Assembly: GCF_003123745.1 (NCBI RefSeq)
Contig: NZ_QETB01000004.1
Span: forward strand, 418,959 to 482,958
DNA length: 64,000 nt
Reading direction: 5' to 3'
From: Ancrocorticia populi
GTDB taxonomy: Bacteria; Actinomycetota; Actinomycetes; Actinomycetales; Actinomycetaceae
The notes under the pieces: model-generated
Seen by the model: only the letters and a program-made list of their open reading frames with translations
Told to the model about the DNA's origin: nothing
Databases searched by the model: none
Position numbers and translations under genes: made by a program
Shown here: one piece after another, positions 36,612 to 46,198 of the stretch
Position numbering within the stretch: the first letter of the stretch is position 1
How the letters are laid out: each line of letters begins with the position of its first letter

Positions 36612-38069
36612 TTATCCCGCCCTGTATACCGCTACGATTCCGGTGGTTTGATCAGTGTAGATCAGCTCATCGTCGCTCCACGCCAGCGTGTGCGCCTGCA
36701 CAACCTCGCCTCCCAAGAGGCCCTGATCGGCAAGCGTCTTCGCGCGTGAATGTGGCAGCTTCGAGGCCACCTCGCCGTCCGTGCCCACGAGTATCGAGGA
36801 GACAATCTGGGGCGGCGAAGCCTCGCCGATTCCCTCCACAGGTTCGGCCACGCTCAGCAACGTCGCGTCATGAGAAAGATCGATCCCGGTTACGTCCGCG
36901 CTCCCGGTGTCCACGGTCCCCCGTTCGCCCAGATTCAGCTTGGAGCCGTCCTTTTGCGCCGTAGTCACGTCACTTCCGGTTACTACCAGGTATTTTTCCG
37001 ACGACGACGAATCATCCTCCACCGCCCCCATCTGTCCCTGAAGGTCATCTAAACTTCCGGAGAACTCAGCAGAATCAAGCAAACTGGCGCCGCCAAGCCC
37101 CACCTGCCACCTCTCCCGTCCCACGCTGTCAATCGCCCGTAGCACGTCGGGGTTGGCCGCATCAGCACAGGCGATTCCATCGGATGCCGATATGCACGGT
37201 TCGGATAACGAGTAGTTTGCATAGGCGTTGGCACTAGCCACATAAATGCCCGGCTCTGCTCCAGGTATGGAGATGAGCACCCTGCCCTTCCCTATCCATA
37301 CATGAATGGCTTCAACGTTTCGCGGCTCGGGTACGTCAGTGCGCAGGTTCTTATCAATGACGGGAGCCCCGCTGGGATCGAATCCCGTCATGTGTACCGC
37401 ATGGGTGCCGTCCCACGTGAGGAAGTAGGAGATGCCTTCGGAGGCTCCCACGAAGGCGAAGGTGCCTTCATCGCCCACCTCTATTGATCGAAGGTCACCG
37501 GTGGAACTATCGAACACGGATGCCGATACGTTCTGCCATGCCCCGTTGGAGTACTCCGTGCCGATGCAGATCGCCGGATCGCCCATATGGCAGTCCAGCC
37601 AGTTCGGGTCCACCCGGCTCCACTCGCGCTCGCCATTGGTGAGATCGTAGGCGGTCACCTGATGCGCCATATCACCTTCGTCGTTGGAGTAGACAAGGAG
37701 ATAATCGTCCGAGCGAACCACACCGTCAACGCGCCCGGCCTCAGCGTCCACTGTAGGTTCCGTGCTGGGAGTCGTCTCAACACTCGGAGTTGGCTCCGCG
37801 CTTGGCGTTCGCCCAGCCATCCCAATGTCACCCGCAGCCTGCCCGCCAATATCGGCTCCTGGCCCCTCTTCCTCCGAGTATTGGACAGCGAAAACTGGAG
37901 TGAATCCGGCAATCTCCGGCGTCCCTTCGGGAACCTCAATCGGTGTGGCCGAAGCAGCGGCCGTTGCAGTAGCGCTCGGGTCCGGATCTGGATCCGCGGT
38001 GGTGGGTCCACAGCCGGCGAGGACCAAGACGGAGAATGCGGCAACGACGCGAGGTATCCGGTTCACCAC
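36612..38069 (-). CDS. Lipoprotein with PQQ-like beta-propeller domain
   Basis: 485 residues. Start at one of two GTG codons following AAGGAGAGGGCTT (38069 or 38066); an upstream ATG lies inside the repeat. Signal peptide with lipobox LVLAGC (Cys20), a Ser/Thr/Pro-rich linker, then repeated beta-propeller-like strands (YDLTNGEREWSRVDPN, RAIDSVGRERWQVGLGG). Extracytoplasmic, membrane-anchored. Sequence 17 bases upstream of the start is the right part of copy A of a 95-bp direct repeat, which probably carries its promoter. Confidence 0.78.
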   Translation of the reverse strand: MVNRIPRVVAAFSVLVLAGCGPTTADPDPDPSATATAAASATPIEVPEGTPEIAGFTPVFAVQYSEEEGPGADIGGQAAGDIGMAGRTPSAEPTPSVETTPSTEPTVDAEAGRVDGVVRSDDYLLVYSNDEGDMAHQVTAYDLTNGEREWSRVDPNWLDCHMGDPAICIGTEYSNGAWQNVSASVFDSSTGDLRSIEVGDEGTFAFVGASEGISYFLTWDGTHAVHMTGFDPSGAPVIDKNLRTDVPEPRNVEAIHVWIGKGRVLISIPGAEPGIYVASANAYANYSLSEPCISASDGIACADAANPDVLRAIDSVGRERWQVGLGGASLLDSAEFSGSLDDLQGQMGAVEDDSSSSEKYLVVTGSDVTTAQKDGSKLNLGERGTVDTGSADVTGIDLSHDATLLSVAEPVEGIGEASPPQIVSSILVGTDGEVASKLPHSRAKTLADQGLLGGEVVQAHTLAWSDDELIYTDQTTGIVAVYRAG

Positions 38070-38086
38070 AAGCCCTCTCCTTAGCC

Positions 38087-38181
38087 CTAACATTTTTATA
38101 GTAGTTTACAGTAGCGGGAGTTTCCCGCGGAATTCCGCCGATCTACTCTAACATTTTACCCTAACGCCCCTTTAGAGTAGC
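38087..38181 (-). repeat. 95-bp direct repeat, copy A (upstream of the lipoprotein gene)
   Basis: Identical to 39249-39343 for the first 79 bases and with only two mismatches in 95 (38166 and 38176). Contains the palindrome GCGGAATTCCGC, a GCGGGA-AAC-TCCCGC hairpin and several TTAGAGTA/TTAGGGTA elements. Directly precedes the GTG start, so it likely holds the promoter. Confidence 0.92.
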
Positions 38182-38193
38182 TGTAACAGCTTG

Positions 38194-39237
38194 CTAAAGA
38201 AGACGCCACGAAGCTCGCGGATCGCTCTGGCTTTGCCCTTCCCATATTATGATGCCGGTGTCCTGAAGCCTACGCAGGTGCCGAAGAACCGTTGGGCGCG
38301 TAAGTCCCGTCAGGCTCACAATCTCCCCCGTTCCCAACGGTCGATTCTCGAGCCGCATTGCGTCGAGCACACCGACTGCCTGCTTCGGTAATTTGTTCAG
38401 TACCTCCTGAGGAAGCGCATTAGCAGATGAAAGGACCAACCGAACTGAGCCACTTGATTGTTGATACACAGGATCTGTCAGACCTTTAGCGCGCATCTCC
38501 TCGAAGATTCTCCGAATCCCTTCGCCGAGTTCGCGTGAGATCCCAAGATCAGAACAAACTCGGACTATTCTCGGATTTCGCGCATATCGGGAGATTTTCA
38601 ACGGGTTGTTGGGATCAACTAAGCCCGGGAACCGTCCTGGACTTTCGATCTCGACGCGGTTAGCAAAAATCTCCACCCGGATGTGGTCTCCTGCCATTGA
38701 ATAGGACCTGTGGAGAACAGCATTGACAAGCCCCTCCAACCACGCATCATGAGGAATAATCGGCCGAGATCGAAACTTTCCATCCGGAGCCAACGCTTCA
38801 ACACGCGGCATCCATTGAGCGATCGTGTGGGAAGCCTTCTCGATCTGCTCAGGGATGGAGCCTTCGCACCTAATGTCTCTGCCCTCCAGCAGGTTCATCC
38901 GTGCTCCAACACCACGTTCGCTTCCCGAATACTGAAGTACCCGGACATGCGCACTTGGGAAAAGGGACTGAGGCCGCTCGGCGAAGAGCATCCACGCCGC
39001 GACTGTTAGTTTGTCCGCTCGCGACACTAGGTCCCGTGCCTCGAGCATCTTCTGAACGCTCGCTGCCCCAATAAGGTTCCGATACTTTTCAGTTTGTCGA
39101 GAGTCTAGGTCTTCTACAGGTGGCTGCACGAGGGTTCCGTCAAAGGGAACACCACCTCGGTCGAACTCGAACTCTCGTCGTTGCGTATAGCTGAGCCGTC
39201 GCGATTCATCACCTTGATCGTGGCAGCTAGTACGCAT
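38194..39237 (-). pseudogene. 5'-truncated AlbA_2 / HATPase_c_4 (RecG-like) regulator gene
   Basis: 347 residues remain. The body has the C-terminal half of the Schlafen-AlbA_2 / HATPase_c_4 family: GDESRRLSYTQRREFEFDRG, LLFAERPQSLFP, WLEGLVNAVLHRSY, LGISRELGEGIRRIFEEM and a C-terminal winged helix (LTGLTRPTVLRHLRRLQ). Full-length relatives begin with about 130 residues of AlbA_2 domain that are missing here; the reading frame starts only a few codons before GDESRR and the repeat copy lies 11 bases upstream. The truncated protein might still be expressed from that repeat's promoter, but the family's N-terminal function is lost. Base composition is more AT-rich than the neighbouring nrdE. Confidence 0.75.
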
Positions 39238-39248
39238 GACAAGTTACT

Positions 39249-39343
39249 CTAACATTTTTATAGTAGTTTACAGTAGCGGGAGTTTCCCGCGGAATTCCGC
39301 CGATCTACTCTAACATTTTACCCTAACACCCCTTTAGGGTAGC
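39249..39343 (-). repeat. 95-bp direct repeat, copy B (upstream of the truncated gene)
   Basis: Second copy of the repeat at 38087-38181. On the minus strand its last base is 11 bases upstream of the truncated gene's ATG. The unit from one copy to the next is 1162 bp. Confidence 0.92.
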
Positions 39344-39357
39344 CCGAACATGAGCCA

Positions 39358-39390
39358 GAGCCCCGCGCGCCGGAAGGGCGTGCGGGGCTC
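39358..39390 (-). terminator. Hairpin downstream of nrdE
   Basis: Stem GAGCCCCGC (39358-39366) / GCGGGGCTC (39382-39390), GC-rich with a 15-base loop that can pair further. On the minus strand a T-run plus ACGACGACGG lies before it rather than after, so it would be a terminator without a U tract. Confidence 0.55.
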
Positions 39391-39406
39391 CGTCGTCGTC
39401 AAAAAA
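39389..39406 (-). repeat. ACGACGACG motif, copy 3
   Basis: TTTTTTGACGACGACGGA on the minus strand, directly after nrdE and leading into its hairpin. Almost identical to the copy after the sugar operon. Confidence 0.6.
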
Positions 39407-39413
39407 CCAGCCT

Positions 39414-41567
39414 CTAGAGCATGCAGGAAACGCAGCCCTCAACTTCCGTACCCTCCAGCGCCTGCTGTCGGATTCGCATGTAATAGAGCGTCTTGATGCC
39501 TTTGCGCCAGGCGTAGATGTAGTTGCGGTTCACGTCGCGCGTGGTGACGGTGTCCGGATAGAACAGGGTCAGGGACAGGCCCTGATCCACGTGCTGGGTG
39601 GCAACCGCGTAGGTGTCAATGATCTTCTCGGGCCCAATCTCGTAGGCATCCTCGTAGTATTCGAGGTTGTCATTGTCCATGTAGGGCGCCGGGTAGTACA
39701 CGCGGCCGATCTTGCCTTCCTTGCGGATTTCGATCTTGGAAACGATCGGGTGGATCGAGGAGGTGGAGTTGTTGATGTAGCTGATCGAACCCGTGGGCGG
39801 GACGGCCTGCAGGTTCTGGTTGTACATGCCATATGTGGCCACATCTTGGCGTAGCTGGCGCCAATCATCTTGGGTGGGGATGTGCGTTTCGGCGAACAGC
39901 CCACGCACGCGCTCCGTCTCCGGCTCCCACATCTGATCGATGTACTTATCAAAGAACTCCCCGCTGGCGTACTTCGAATCCTTGAAGCCCTCGAACTGCT
40001 CACCGCGCTCCTTCGCGATGGTCATGGAGGCGCGGATCGCGTGGTAGACCACCGTGTAGAAGTACATGTTGGTGAAGTCCAGAGCCTCGGGTGATCCGTA
40101 GTGGATATGCTCGCGGCCGAGGTAGCCGTGTAGGTTCATCTGGCCCAGTCCGATGGCGTGGGACATCGAGTTGCCGCGCTCGATCGAGGGCACGGAGCGA
40201 ATATCCGTCAGATCGGACACGGCGGTCAGCGCACGAACCGCGGTCTCCACCGCCTTACCCAGATCGTCCGAATCCATCGCCTTCGCGATGTTCATTGAAC
40301 CTAGGTTGCAGGAGATGTCCTTGCCCACGTGTTCGTAGCCCAGGTCCGGGCCCAGCTCCGAGGCTTCAGAAACCTGAAGGATCTCCGAGCACAGGTTGGA
40401 CATCGTGATCTTGCCCTTGATCGGGTTGGCCCGGTTCACCGTGTCTTCATACACAATGTAGGGGTATCCCGATTCGAACTGGATCTCCGCGAGAGTTTGG
40501 AAGAAGGTGCGGGCGTTGATCTTCGTCTTGCGGATCCGCTTGTCCGCCACCATTTCGTAGTACTTCTCGCTCACGCTGATCTCAGTGAAAGGCACGCCGT
40601 ACACGCGCTCCACGTCGTAGGGCGAGAACAGGTACATGTCCTCATTCCTCTTCGCCAGTTCGAAGGTGATGTCCGGGATCACCACGCCCAGCGAGAGGGT
40701 CTTGATGCGGATCTTCTCATCGGCGTTCTCGCGTTTGGTATCGAGGAAACGGTAGATGTCCGGGTGATGGGCATGCAGGTATACGGCGCCAGCGCCTTGG
40801 CGCGCCCCGAGCTGGTTCGCATAGGAGAACGAATCCTCCAGCAGCTTCATTACCGGGTTCACGCCGGAAGACTGGTTCTCGATCTTCTTGATCGGGGCGC
40901 CCTGCTCGCGTAGGTTCGAGAGGTTCAGGGCCACGCCGCCGCCGCGCTTGGAAAGCTGTAGGGCGGAGTTGATGCCGCGCGCAATCGATTCCATGTTGTC
41001 CTCGATGCGCAGCAGGAAGCAAGAGACGAGCTCGCCACGGGCCGCCTTGCCCGCGTTGAGGAACGTGGGGGTGGCCGGCTGGAAACGTCCGGAGATGATT
41101 TCATCTACCAATGCCTGGGCCAGAGCCTCGTCCCCGCGAGCCAAATACAGCGCAACCATGCACACGCGATCCTCGTAACGCTCCAGATAACGGGTGCCAT
41201 CAAAGGTCTTGAGCGTGTAGGAGGTGTAGTACTTGAAAGCACCGAGGAAAGTGGGGAAGCGGAACTTGTGGGCGTAAGCCTGCTTGAAGAGCTGCTTCAC
41301 GAAGCCCGGGGTGTATTGGTCCAGTACGGGCGCCTCGTAATACCCCTCCTCCACGAGGTACTCCAGCTTCTCTTCGAGATCGTGGAAGTACACCGTGTTT
41401 TTGTTGACGTGCTGCAAGAAGTACTGGCGTGCGGCTTGCCGATCCGCATCGAACTGGATCTTGCCATCGGCGTCATACAAATTGAGCTGAGCATTGAGCG
41501 AATGGTAATCCAAATTGGGATCCGCGTATCGTTCCTCGCCTGTATCCGTCAACGTGGTTGCTGCCAA
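39414..41567 (-). CDS. nrdE: Class Ib ribonucleotide reductase alpha subunit
   Basis: 717 residues. Catalytic features: [16 protein letters not shown] and NLCSEI (active-site Cys pair), the radical loop region around [27 protein letters not shown], and the C-terminal CVSCML redox tail that is re-reduced by NrdH. Lacks a long ATP-cone, as expected for class Ib. Its start overlaps nrdI by 19 bases; the operon order is nrdH-nrdI-nrdE. Confidence 0.97.
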   Translation of the reverse strand: MAATTLTDTGEERYADPNLDYHSLNAQLNLYDADGKIQFDADRQAARQYFLQHVNKNTVYFHDLEEKLEYLVEEGYYEAPVLDQYTPGFVKQLFKQAYAHKFRFPTFLGAFKYYTSYTLKTFDGTRYLERYEDRVCMVALYLARGDEALAQALVDEIISGRFQPATPTFLNAGKAARGELVSCFLLRIEDNMESIARGINSALQLSKRGGGVALNLSNLREQGAPIKKIENQSSGVNPVMKLLEDSFSYANQLGARQGAGAVYLHAHHPDIYRFLDTKRENADEKIRIKTLSLGVVIPDITFELAKRNEDMYLFSPYDVERVYGVPFTEISVSEKYYEMVADKRIRKTKINARTFFQTLAEIQFESGYPYIVYEDTVNRANPIKGKITMSNLCSEILQVSEASELGPDLGYEHVGKDISCNLGSMNIAKAMDSDDLGKAVETAVRALTAVSDLTDIRSVPSIERGNSMSHAIGLGQMNLHGYLGREHIHYGSPEALDFTNMYFYTVVYHAIRASMTIAKERGEQFEGFKDSKYASGEFFDKYIDQMWEPETERVRGLFAETHIPTQDDWRQLRQDVATYGMYNQNLQAVPPTGSISYINNSTSSIHPIVSKIEIRKEGKIGRVYYPAPYMDNDNLEYYEDAYEIGPEKIIDTYAVATQHVDQGLSLTLFYPDTVTTRDVNRNYIYAWRKGIKTLYYMRIRQQALEGTEVEGCVSCML

Positions 41568-41953
41568 AACTTCTCCAACCCTTCACGTACCCGGTCCGCA
41601 TCTTGCGGCGTTCCGAGCAACTCGAACCTATACATGTGCGGCACATGGCACTTGGCGGAGATGATATCCCCCGCCAAGCAGTATGCCTCACCAAAGTTTG
41701 TATTTCCTCCTGAAATGACACCACGGATCAGGGACCGATTGTGTTCATCGTTCAGGAACTTAATGACTTGCTTGGGGACGGCGCCCTTCTGGTTGCCGCC
41801 TCCGTAGGTGGGAACCACCAGCACATACTCATCATCTACGTGCAGCGGATCTTCCTTCGGACGCAGTGGAATACGCTCAGCAGGCAGCCCTACCTTCTCC
41901 ACGAAACGCTTCGTGTTGTTAGTGGCTGATGAGAAGTAGACGATGTGTGGCAT
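41549..41953 (-). CDS. nrdI: NrdI flavodoxin-like protein
   Basis: 134 residues from [12 protein letters not shown]-binding loop [22 protein letters not shown] and [11 protein letters not shown] are the usual NrdI landmarks. Supplies oxidant for assembling the dimanganese tyrosyl radical of NrdF. Start preceded by GTGAGGTTGAG; 131 bases downstream of nrdH. Confidence 0.95.
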   Translation of the reverse strand: MPHIVYFSSATNNTKRFVEKVGLPAERIPLRPKEDPLHVDDEYVLVVPTYGGGNQKGAVPKQVIKFLNDEHNRSLIRGVISGGNTNFGEAYCLAGDIISAKCHVPHMYRFELLGTPQDADRVREGLEKFWQQPR

Positions 41954-42084
41954 CTCAACCTCACTCCAAACTGATGTCTTGCCGCATGGCGTAGCCGGGC
42001 TCCTTCGCGCTTGTTGGTTGGGCACGCGGCCGGCTGAGGCACTTCGGGGCATAGCCTGTGCGGCTATGCCCCGGGCCCGAACTC

Positions 42085-42333
42085 TCAGGCAGTAACTGCA
42101 GCGCTCTGTGAAACGCTCAGCGCCTTGATCTTGTCCGGCCGGAAGCCGGACCAGTGGTCGCCATCCGCGAACACAACAGGAGCCTGCTGATACCCGAGCG
42201 CCTTCACTGCCTCGAGCGCATCCGCATCTTCAGTGAGGTCAACTTCCTCATATCCCAAGCCCGCCTTAGCGAGGGCGCGCTTGGTTGCGTTGCACTGGAC
42301 GCAGGAGGGCTTGGTGTAAACAGTGATACTCAT
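42085..42333 (-). CDS. nrdH: NrdH glutaredoxin-like protein
   Basis: 82 residues. Redox motif CVQC in [35 protein letters not shown]. Reduces the C-terminal cysteines of NrdE. First gene of nrdHIE; start behind AGGGAGAGC. Upstream lies a 565-bp gap with DnaA boxes at its far end; no convincing NrdR box was seen. Confidence 0.95.
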   Translation of the reverse strand: MSITVYTKPSCVQCNATKRALAKAGLGYEEVDLTEDADALEAVKALGYQQAPVVFADGDHWSGFRPDKIKALSVSQSAAVTA

Positions 42334-42898
42334 AAGAGCTCTCCCTTCTAGTGTTTCTTCTGGCGGGTTACATCCCCACTAGAGACAACACGCAGATCTC
42401 AGAAACATTCCGTGCTATTCGCCGCCTTCCAGCGGCACGAGATAGACACTACACCTTGTGGTAGCCCGAGTGAGAGACCACAAGACTTTGTGTTGCAGCG
42501 TTTCGTCGTGAGAAGTCACACGGATGTAATTTTACGGTTGTGGAACCTCCCCTCATTCCGGTGGAGAACGCTGTGTACACGCCTCCGTGCCTACGTCTCG
42601 GTATCCACCGGTATGTCCACAACGGCAGTGGCCGCAGATCCGAGCAGCCACACACATCCGTGCTGGCTACCTTCATCTTCTCCTAGCCCTCCCACACCTT
42701 TTCATCTCCAGAATGAAGGCGACCAACTGTCCACTTTCCACAGCTGTGGATAAACCTTGTGCACAGTTGTGTGTTCAATCCCCATAGTTATCCACAGGTG
42801 TGGATAACGGCGCTCGAGGGCTCTACAGCGCGTCCGAGAAACTCAAAAAGTGCTCGGCGTGTCGTGCGTTAGCGTGTCGGAGAAGCCACCTCAGTGTG
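42334..42898. other. Intergenic region between nrdH and sdaA (565 bp)
   Basis: No coding sequence recognised. Near nrdH the region must contain the nrdHIE promoter. From 42720 to 42810 it carries a cluster of DnaA-type boxes, and the last 80 bases lead into the 3' end of sdaA. Confidence 0.7.
42745..42807. promoter_or_regulatory. Cluster of DnaA boxes
   Basis: Three perfect 9-mers in 63 bp: TGTGGATAA (42745-42753), TTATCCACA (42788-42796) and TGTGGATAA (42799-42807); the last two form a 20-bp palindrome separated by GG. TTGTGCACA (42757-42765) is one mismatch away from the box. The replication genes normally found at an origin are absent, so a DnaA-binding or titration site or DnaA control of nrdHIE is more likely. 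Confidence 0.75.
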
Positions 42899-44332
42899 TC
42901 AGCACTCCACCACGTTGACGGCTAAACCGCCCTGCGAAGTCTCCTTGTACTTGGAGAGCATGTCCTTGCCTGTTTGCCGCATCGTTTCGATCACGGTATC
43001 GAAGGACACGGTGTGTCGGCCATCGCCCCACAGTGCCATGCGAGCCGCGTTGATTGCTTTGACGGCCGCAATCGCGTTTCTTTCAATGCATGGGATTTGG
43101 ACCAGTCCGGCAACGGGATCGCAGGTGAGGCCCAACGAGTGCTCCATCGCGATCTCTGCGGCATTCTCCACTTGGAGCGGCGTGCCGCCCATGGCTTCGG
43201 TCAGGCCCGCAGCCGCCATGGCGCTTGCCGCGCCTACCTCTCCCTGACACCCAACTTCCGCGCCAGCGATCGAGGCGTTGTTTCGGATCAGGCCGCCAAT
43301 TGCGGCGGCGGCAAGAAGGAACTGGCGTTGGCCAGTTACATCTGACTCCGGCACGAAGCGGAGGTAATAGGAAAGTACTGCGGGCACCACACCGGCCGCA
43401 CCATTCGTGGGGGCGGTGACCACCCGATGGCCGGCGGCATTCTCCTCATTGACCGCGAGCGCATACAGGTTCACCCAGTCCATGCCCACGAGCGGATCCT
43501 GCCTGTGCCCCTTTTCTAAGTGGGCGTTGAGCTGATTTGCCCTGCGGCGCACGCGCAGGATCCCCGGAAGCATGCCGGTTGCCTGGCAGCCTTCCTTGAT
43601 GCATTCGTCCATTGTTTGCCAGATAGTGTCCATGTAGGACTCCACCTCATCGGCCGAACGAACCGCCGTTTCGTTTGCCATCACCAGCTCGGACATGCGC
43701 AGGCCATGCAGCTCACATTGGCGAAGTAGTCCCTCAGCAGTGGCGTAGGGGTATGGCGCGCTCTGCCCTCCCTCGGGTGCCGAGTTATCCAGTTGACGTA
43801 CTTCCGTGGCCCCTTCGGCCTCACCCATCTCCTCGCACACGAAGCCGCCGCCCGTGGAGTAGTAGGTTCCGTTATCGAGGACACCACCATCTTCGCTAAA
43901 CGCGGTGATGGTCAAGGCATTCACATGGAAAGGGAGGATCTTCCCCGGTAGGAACAGGACGTCGCGTTCCAAGTTGATCGGAACCGCAGCAAGGCCCTGA
44001 ATGTCTAGTACACCACTGGCCTCAACCGTTTCCATAAAGGAATCCACAACGGCCACCGGAACAGATTCGGGGAGGAAACCGGCCAGCCCTAGCAGCACGG
44101 CCCGATCCGTCGAATGCCCTTTACCCGTAGCGCCCAGCGAACCCATCAGCTCTACCGTGATCCGGGAAGGAACTATGCCGCGCTGGCCCACTTTCTGAGC
44201 GAAGTGGTATCCAGCTCGCATCGGCCCCACAGTATGTGAGGAGGACGGCCCGATACCCACCCTGAACATGTCACATACGGACAGTGGCCTAGTCGGATTC
44301 TCCGCAAACCCCGATTCTGCTACGGCCTCCAT
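42899..44332 (-). CDS. sdaA: L-serine ammonia-lyase, iron-sulfur dependent, single chain
   Basis: 477 residues from MEAVAES. Fusion of the beta domain ([23 protein letters not shown]) and the alpha domain ([53 protein letters not shown]) with the three Cys of the Fe-S cluster. Deaminates serine to pyruvate. Lies 5 bases after the thiamine-binding protein on the same strand, a likely two-gene operon. Confidence 0.96.
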   Translation of the reverse strand: MEAVAESGFAENPTRPLSVCDMFRVGIGPSSSHTVGPMRAGYHFAQKVGQRGIVPSRITVELMGSLGATGKGHSTDRAVLLGLAGFLPESVPVAVVDSFMETVEASGVLDIQGLAAVPINLERDVLFLPGKILPFHVNALTITAFSEDGGVLDNGTYYSTGGGFVCEEMGEAEGATEVRQLDNSAPEGGQSAPYPYATAEGLLRQCELHGLRMSELVMANETAVRSADEVESYMDTIWQTMDECIKEGCQATGMLPGILRVRRRANQLNAHLEKGHRQDPLVGMDWVNLYALAVNEENAAGHRVVTAPTNGAAGVVPAVLSYYLRFVPESDVTGQRQFLLAAAAIGGLIRNNASIAGAEVGCQGEVGAASAMAAAGLTEAMGGTPLQVENAAEIAMEHSLGLTCDPVAGLVQIPCIERNAIAAVKAINAARMALWGDGRHTVSFDTVIETMRQTGKDMLSKYKETSQGGLAVNVVEC

Positions 44333-44337
44333 GGCTC

Positions 44338-44640
44338 TTACTTCTCGAGGATGGCGTTGACGCGATCCACCTTGGCTGCCATCTGTCCCGTGTAACCCGG
44401 GCGAATATCGGCCTTCATCACAAGGGAGACTCGCGGCGAATACGTCTCCACAACGTCCACGCACTTCTTGATCACTGCCATGATCTCGTCCCACTCGCCT
44501 TCAAGCGTGGTGAACATAGACGTTGTTTCGTAAGGGAGGCCAGATTCACGCACCACGTTGATGGCTGCGGCAACGGCGTCGGAGACTGAGCCGTCGGGCT
44601 GATCGGATGTCTGTGGTGAAATCGAGAAAGCTAGAAGCAT
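44338..44640 (-). CDS. Thiamine-binding (MTH1187/YqgV, DUF77) family protein
   Basis: 100 residues from MLLAFSISP. Signature VxxxGLPYETTSMFTTLEGEWDEIMAVIKKC typical of the MTH1187 family, a tetrameric ferredoxin-like fold; some members bind thiamine derivatives. Cytoplasmic; physiological role uncertain. Upstream of and probably co-transcribed with sdaA. Confidence 0.82.
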   Translation of the reverse strand: MLLAFSISPQTSDQPDGSVSDAVAAAINVVRESGLPYETTSMFTTLEGEWDEIMAVIKKCVDVVETYSPRVSLVMKADIRPGYTGQMAAKVDRVNAILEK

Positions 44641-44805
44641 GTGTCCAGCGTATCCCGCTATGGCTCCCACGTGGAGCAGTAACAGGGGACCTTCGTCGTA
44701 CCCGTGAGCAATACCCCACGTTCACACGCCCAAAAATGGCTAAAAATCACCGAAAAATAGTCCGCTCGGCTTGAATGACAGTCCGTTTACGTATGGGATT
44801 GAACT

Positions 44806-45237
44806 ATGGCCGCGTCGTTTGCATATCAACTCCGTGAGGCTGGGCTCAAGGTGACCCAAACCCGTCTCACGACGCTACGCATTGTGTCGCGCTACGGCCA
44901 TCTGACCGTGGACGAGATCCATGCAAAGGCCGAGAAGAAGCTCGGGAAGGTCTCACGGCAAGCGATTTACGATATCGTCCATACCCTCACAGAGAAGCAG
45001 ATCCTCCGGGAGACCCAGCCCGCGGGACACTCCAAACTGTATGAACTGTCAAAGAATCCCAATCATCACCATCTGATCTGCCGGAACTGTGGCCAGATCG
45101 AGGATGTTGACTGCGCCGTGGGGTACGCCCCCTGCCTTGAGCCCAGTGACGATCATGGGTTCGCAATCGATGAGGCCGAGGTCTACTACTGGGGCCTGTG
45201 CCCGCGCTGCTCCGCCAAGACTGAGCCTGCCAGCTGA
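44806..45237 (+). CDS. Fur-family transcriptional regulator
   Basis: 143 residues. N-terminal winged helix (LKVTQTRLTTLRIVSRYGHLTVDEIHAKA ... VSRQAIYDIVHTL) and dimerisation/metal domain with HHHLICRNCG and a final LCPRCS (structural zinc Cys pairs), as in CatR/FurA-type peroxide or iron sensors. No katG or furA partner is adjacent. The GC-neutral, A-rich stretch just upstream (44720-44800) may hold its promoter and operator. Confidence 0.9.
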   Translation: MAASFAYQLREAGLKVTQTRLTTLRIVSRYGHLTVDEIHAKAEKKLGKVSRQAIYDIVHTLTEKQILRETQPAGHSKLYELSKNPNHHHLICRNCGQIEDVDCAVGYAPCLEPSDDHGFAIDEAEVYYWGLCPRCSAKTEPAS

Positions 45238-45277
45238 TCCAGAGACCGGCGCATCCGTCCAGAGATCTGACACGAAA

Positions 45278-45295
45278 TTTAGGAACGACGACGGA
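45278..45295 (+). repeat. ACGACGACG motif, copy 4
   Basis: TTTAGGAACGACGACGGA, 41 bases after the fur stop, followed by a GC-rich segment. Confidence 0.55.
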
Positions 45296-45346
45296 GCCGC
45301 GGCCCGGCGAAGCCCGCCACTTAACAACACCGTCCAAACGAAATGA

Positions 45347-45380
45347 AGCTGGGCGGCAATCCACCCATTGCCGCCCAGCT
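45347..45380. repeat. Perfect 14-bp inverted repeat
   Basis: AGCTGGGCGGCAAT, six-base loop CCACCC, then ATTGCCGCCCAGCT. A strong hairpin 110 bases after fur; probably a terminator even though it has no T-tract on the plus strand. Confidence 0.6.
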
Positions 45381-45733
45381 GAGCTTCGATCGCAAGTTCA
45401 ACTGTGGGAAGGGGCCACAGCCGATGCGCCAACGTTTGGCGAATGAACGAAGCGTTATTTCATTTTCAGGAACCCGAAAAGCACCACCAGAGCTCCGGAC
45501 TCCTTGGCCATGCAAGCTGCCACATATTTCCACACACAGGAGATTGAGAAACAATTTCCAGTGGCTTGCCTGCCTGACATCATCAATATAATCACCCTAT
45601 TCTCAATTTGAACCGTGGAAAAGCTGGGAATTTCTGACAAGCCACTTTCTCGCTATAGCATGCTGCAATAATCCGTCCGATGCGCCATAATAGAGTAGTT
45701 CACGTAGACCTGACGTGGGCAGGGGAGGAAAGC

Positions 45734-46198
45734 ATGCCGTCCATGAATGTTGAGTCTTTCAATCTCGATCACCGCACTGTTTCCGCACCGTATGTGAGGG
45801 TCGCTGACGTCAAACAGCTACCCTTGGGCGATGTGCTCACAAAATATGATGTGCGCTTCTGCCAACCGAACAAGGATCACCTCGAGATGCCTGCCGTGCA
45901 TTCGATCGAGCACACGTTCGCCGAATGTGTACGGGACCACAGCGATGACGTTGTGGACTTCTCCCCAATGGGATGCCAGACCGGCTTCTATCTACTGATA
46001 GCGGCACAACCAGACGTCCCCGCCACGATTGAGCTAGTAGCCCAAACGTTCCAAGACATTCTGGAAGCCACAGAGGTACCGGCCGCCAACGAAGTTCAGT
46101 GTGGATGGGGCGCCAACCACAGCCTTGAGGCCGCGCAAACGGCAGTGAAAGCGATGCTGGCACAAAAGAACACATGGGATCAAGTGGTAGCGCCATGA
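45734..46198 (+). CDS. luxS: S-ribosylhomocysteine lyase
   Basis: 154 residues from the ATG after GGGGAGGAAAGC. Active-site motifs HSIEHTFAE (zinc His pair) and MGCQTGFYL (catalytic and zinc Cys) are intact, with FCQPN near 45. Converts S-ribosylhomocysteine to homocysteine and DPD, the AI-2 precursor. Coupled to the downstream nucleosidase by an ATGA overlap; together they recycle S-adenosylhomocysteine. An upstream in-frame ATG at 45680 has no ribosome site. Confidence 0.97.
   Translation: MPSMNVESFNLDHRTVSAPYVRVADVKQLPLGDVLTKYDVRFCQPNKDHLEMPAVHSIEHTFAECVRDHSDDVVDFSPMGCQTGFYLLIAAQPDVPATIELVAQTFQDILEATEVPAANEVQCGWGANHSLEAAQTAVKAMLAQKNTWDQVVAP

Larger units (their letters stand above)
45238..45733. 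other. Intergenic region between fur and luxS (496 bp)
   Basis: Contains an ACGACGACG motif, a perfect 14-bp hairpin and then an AT-rich tract (about 45490-45690) that leads into the luxS promoter (TATAAT-like CATAATAGAG near 45697-45706). No gene was recognised; short open frames here look accidental. Confidence 0.6.

Noticed and set aside
38087..39343. Insertion sequence
   Set aside because: The flanking repeats are direct, not inverted, and the enclosed gene is not a transposase.
42745..42807. Chromosomal origin of replication
   Set aside because: DnaA boxes are present, but no dnaA, dnaN, recF, gyrB or rpmH is in the neighbourhood and there is no clear AT-rich unwinding element next to the boxes.
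45455..45640. Small minus-strand membrane peptide in the fur-luxS gap
   Set aside because: No ribosome site, no recognised family, and an AT-rich stretch makes accidental hydrophobic codons likely.
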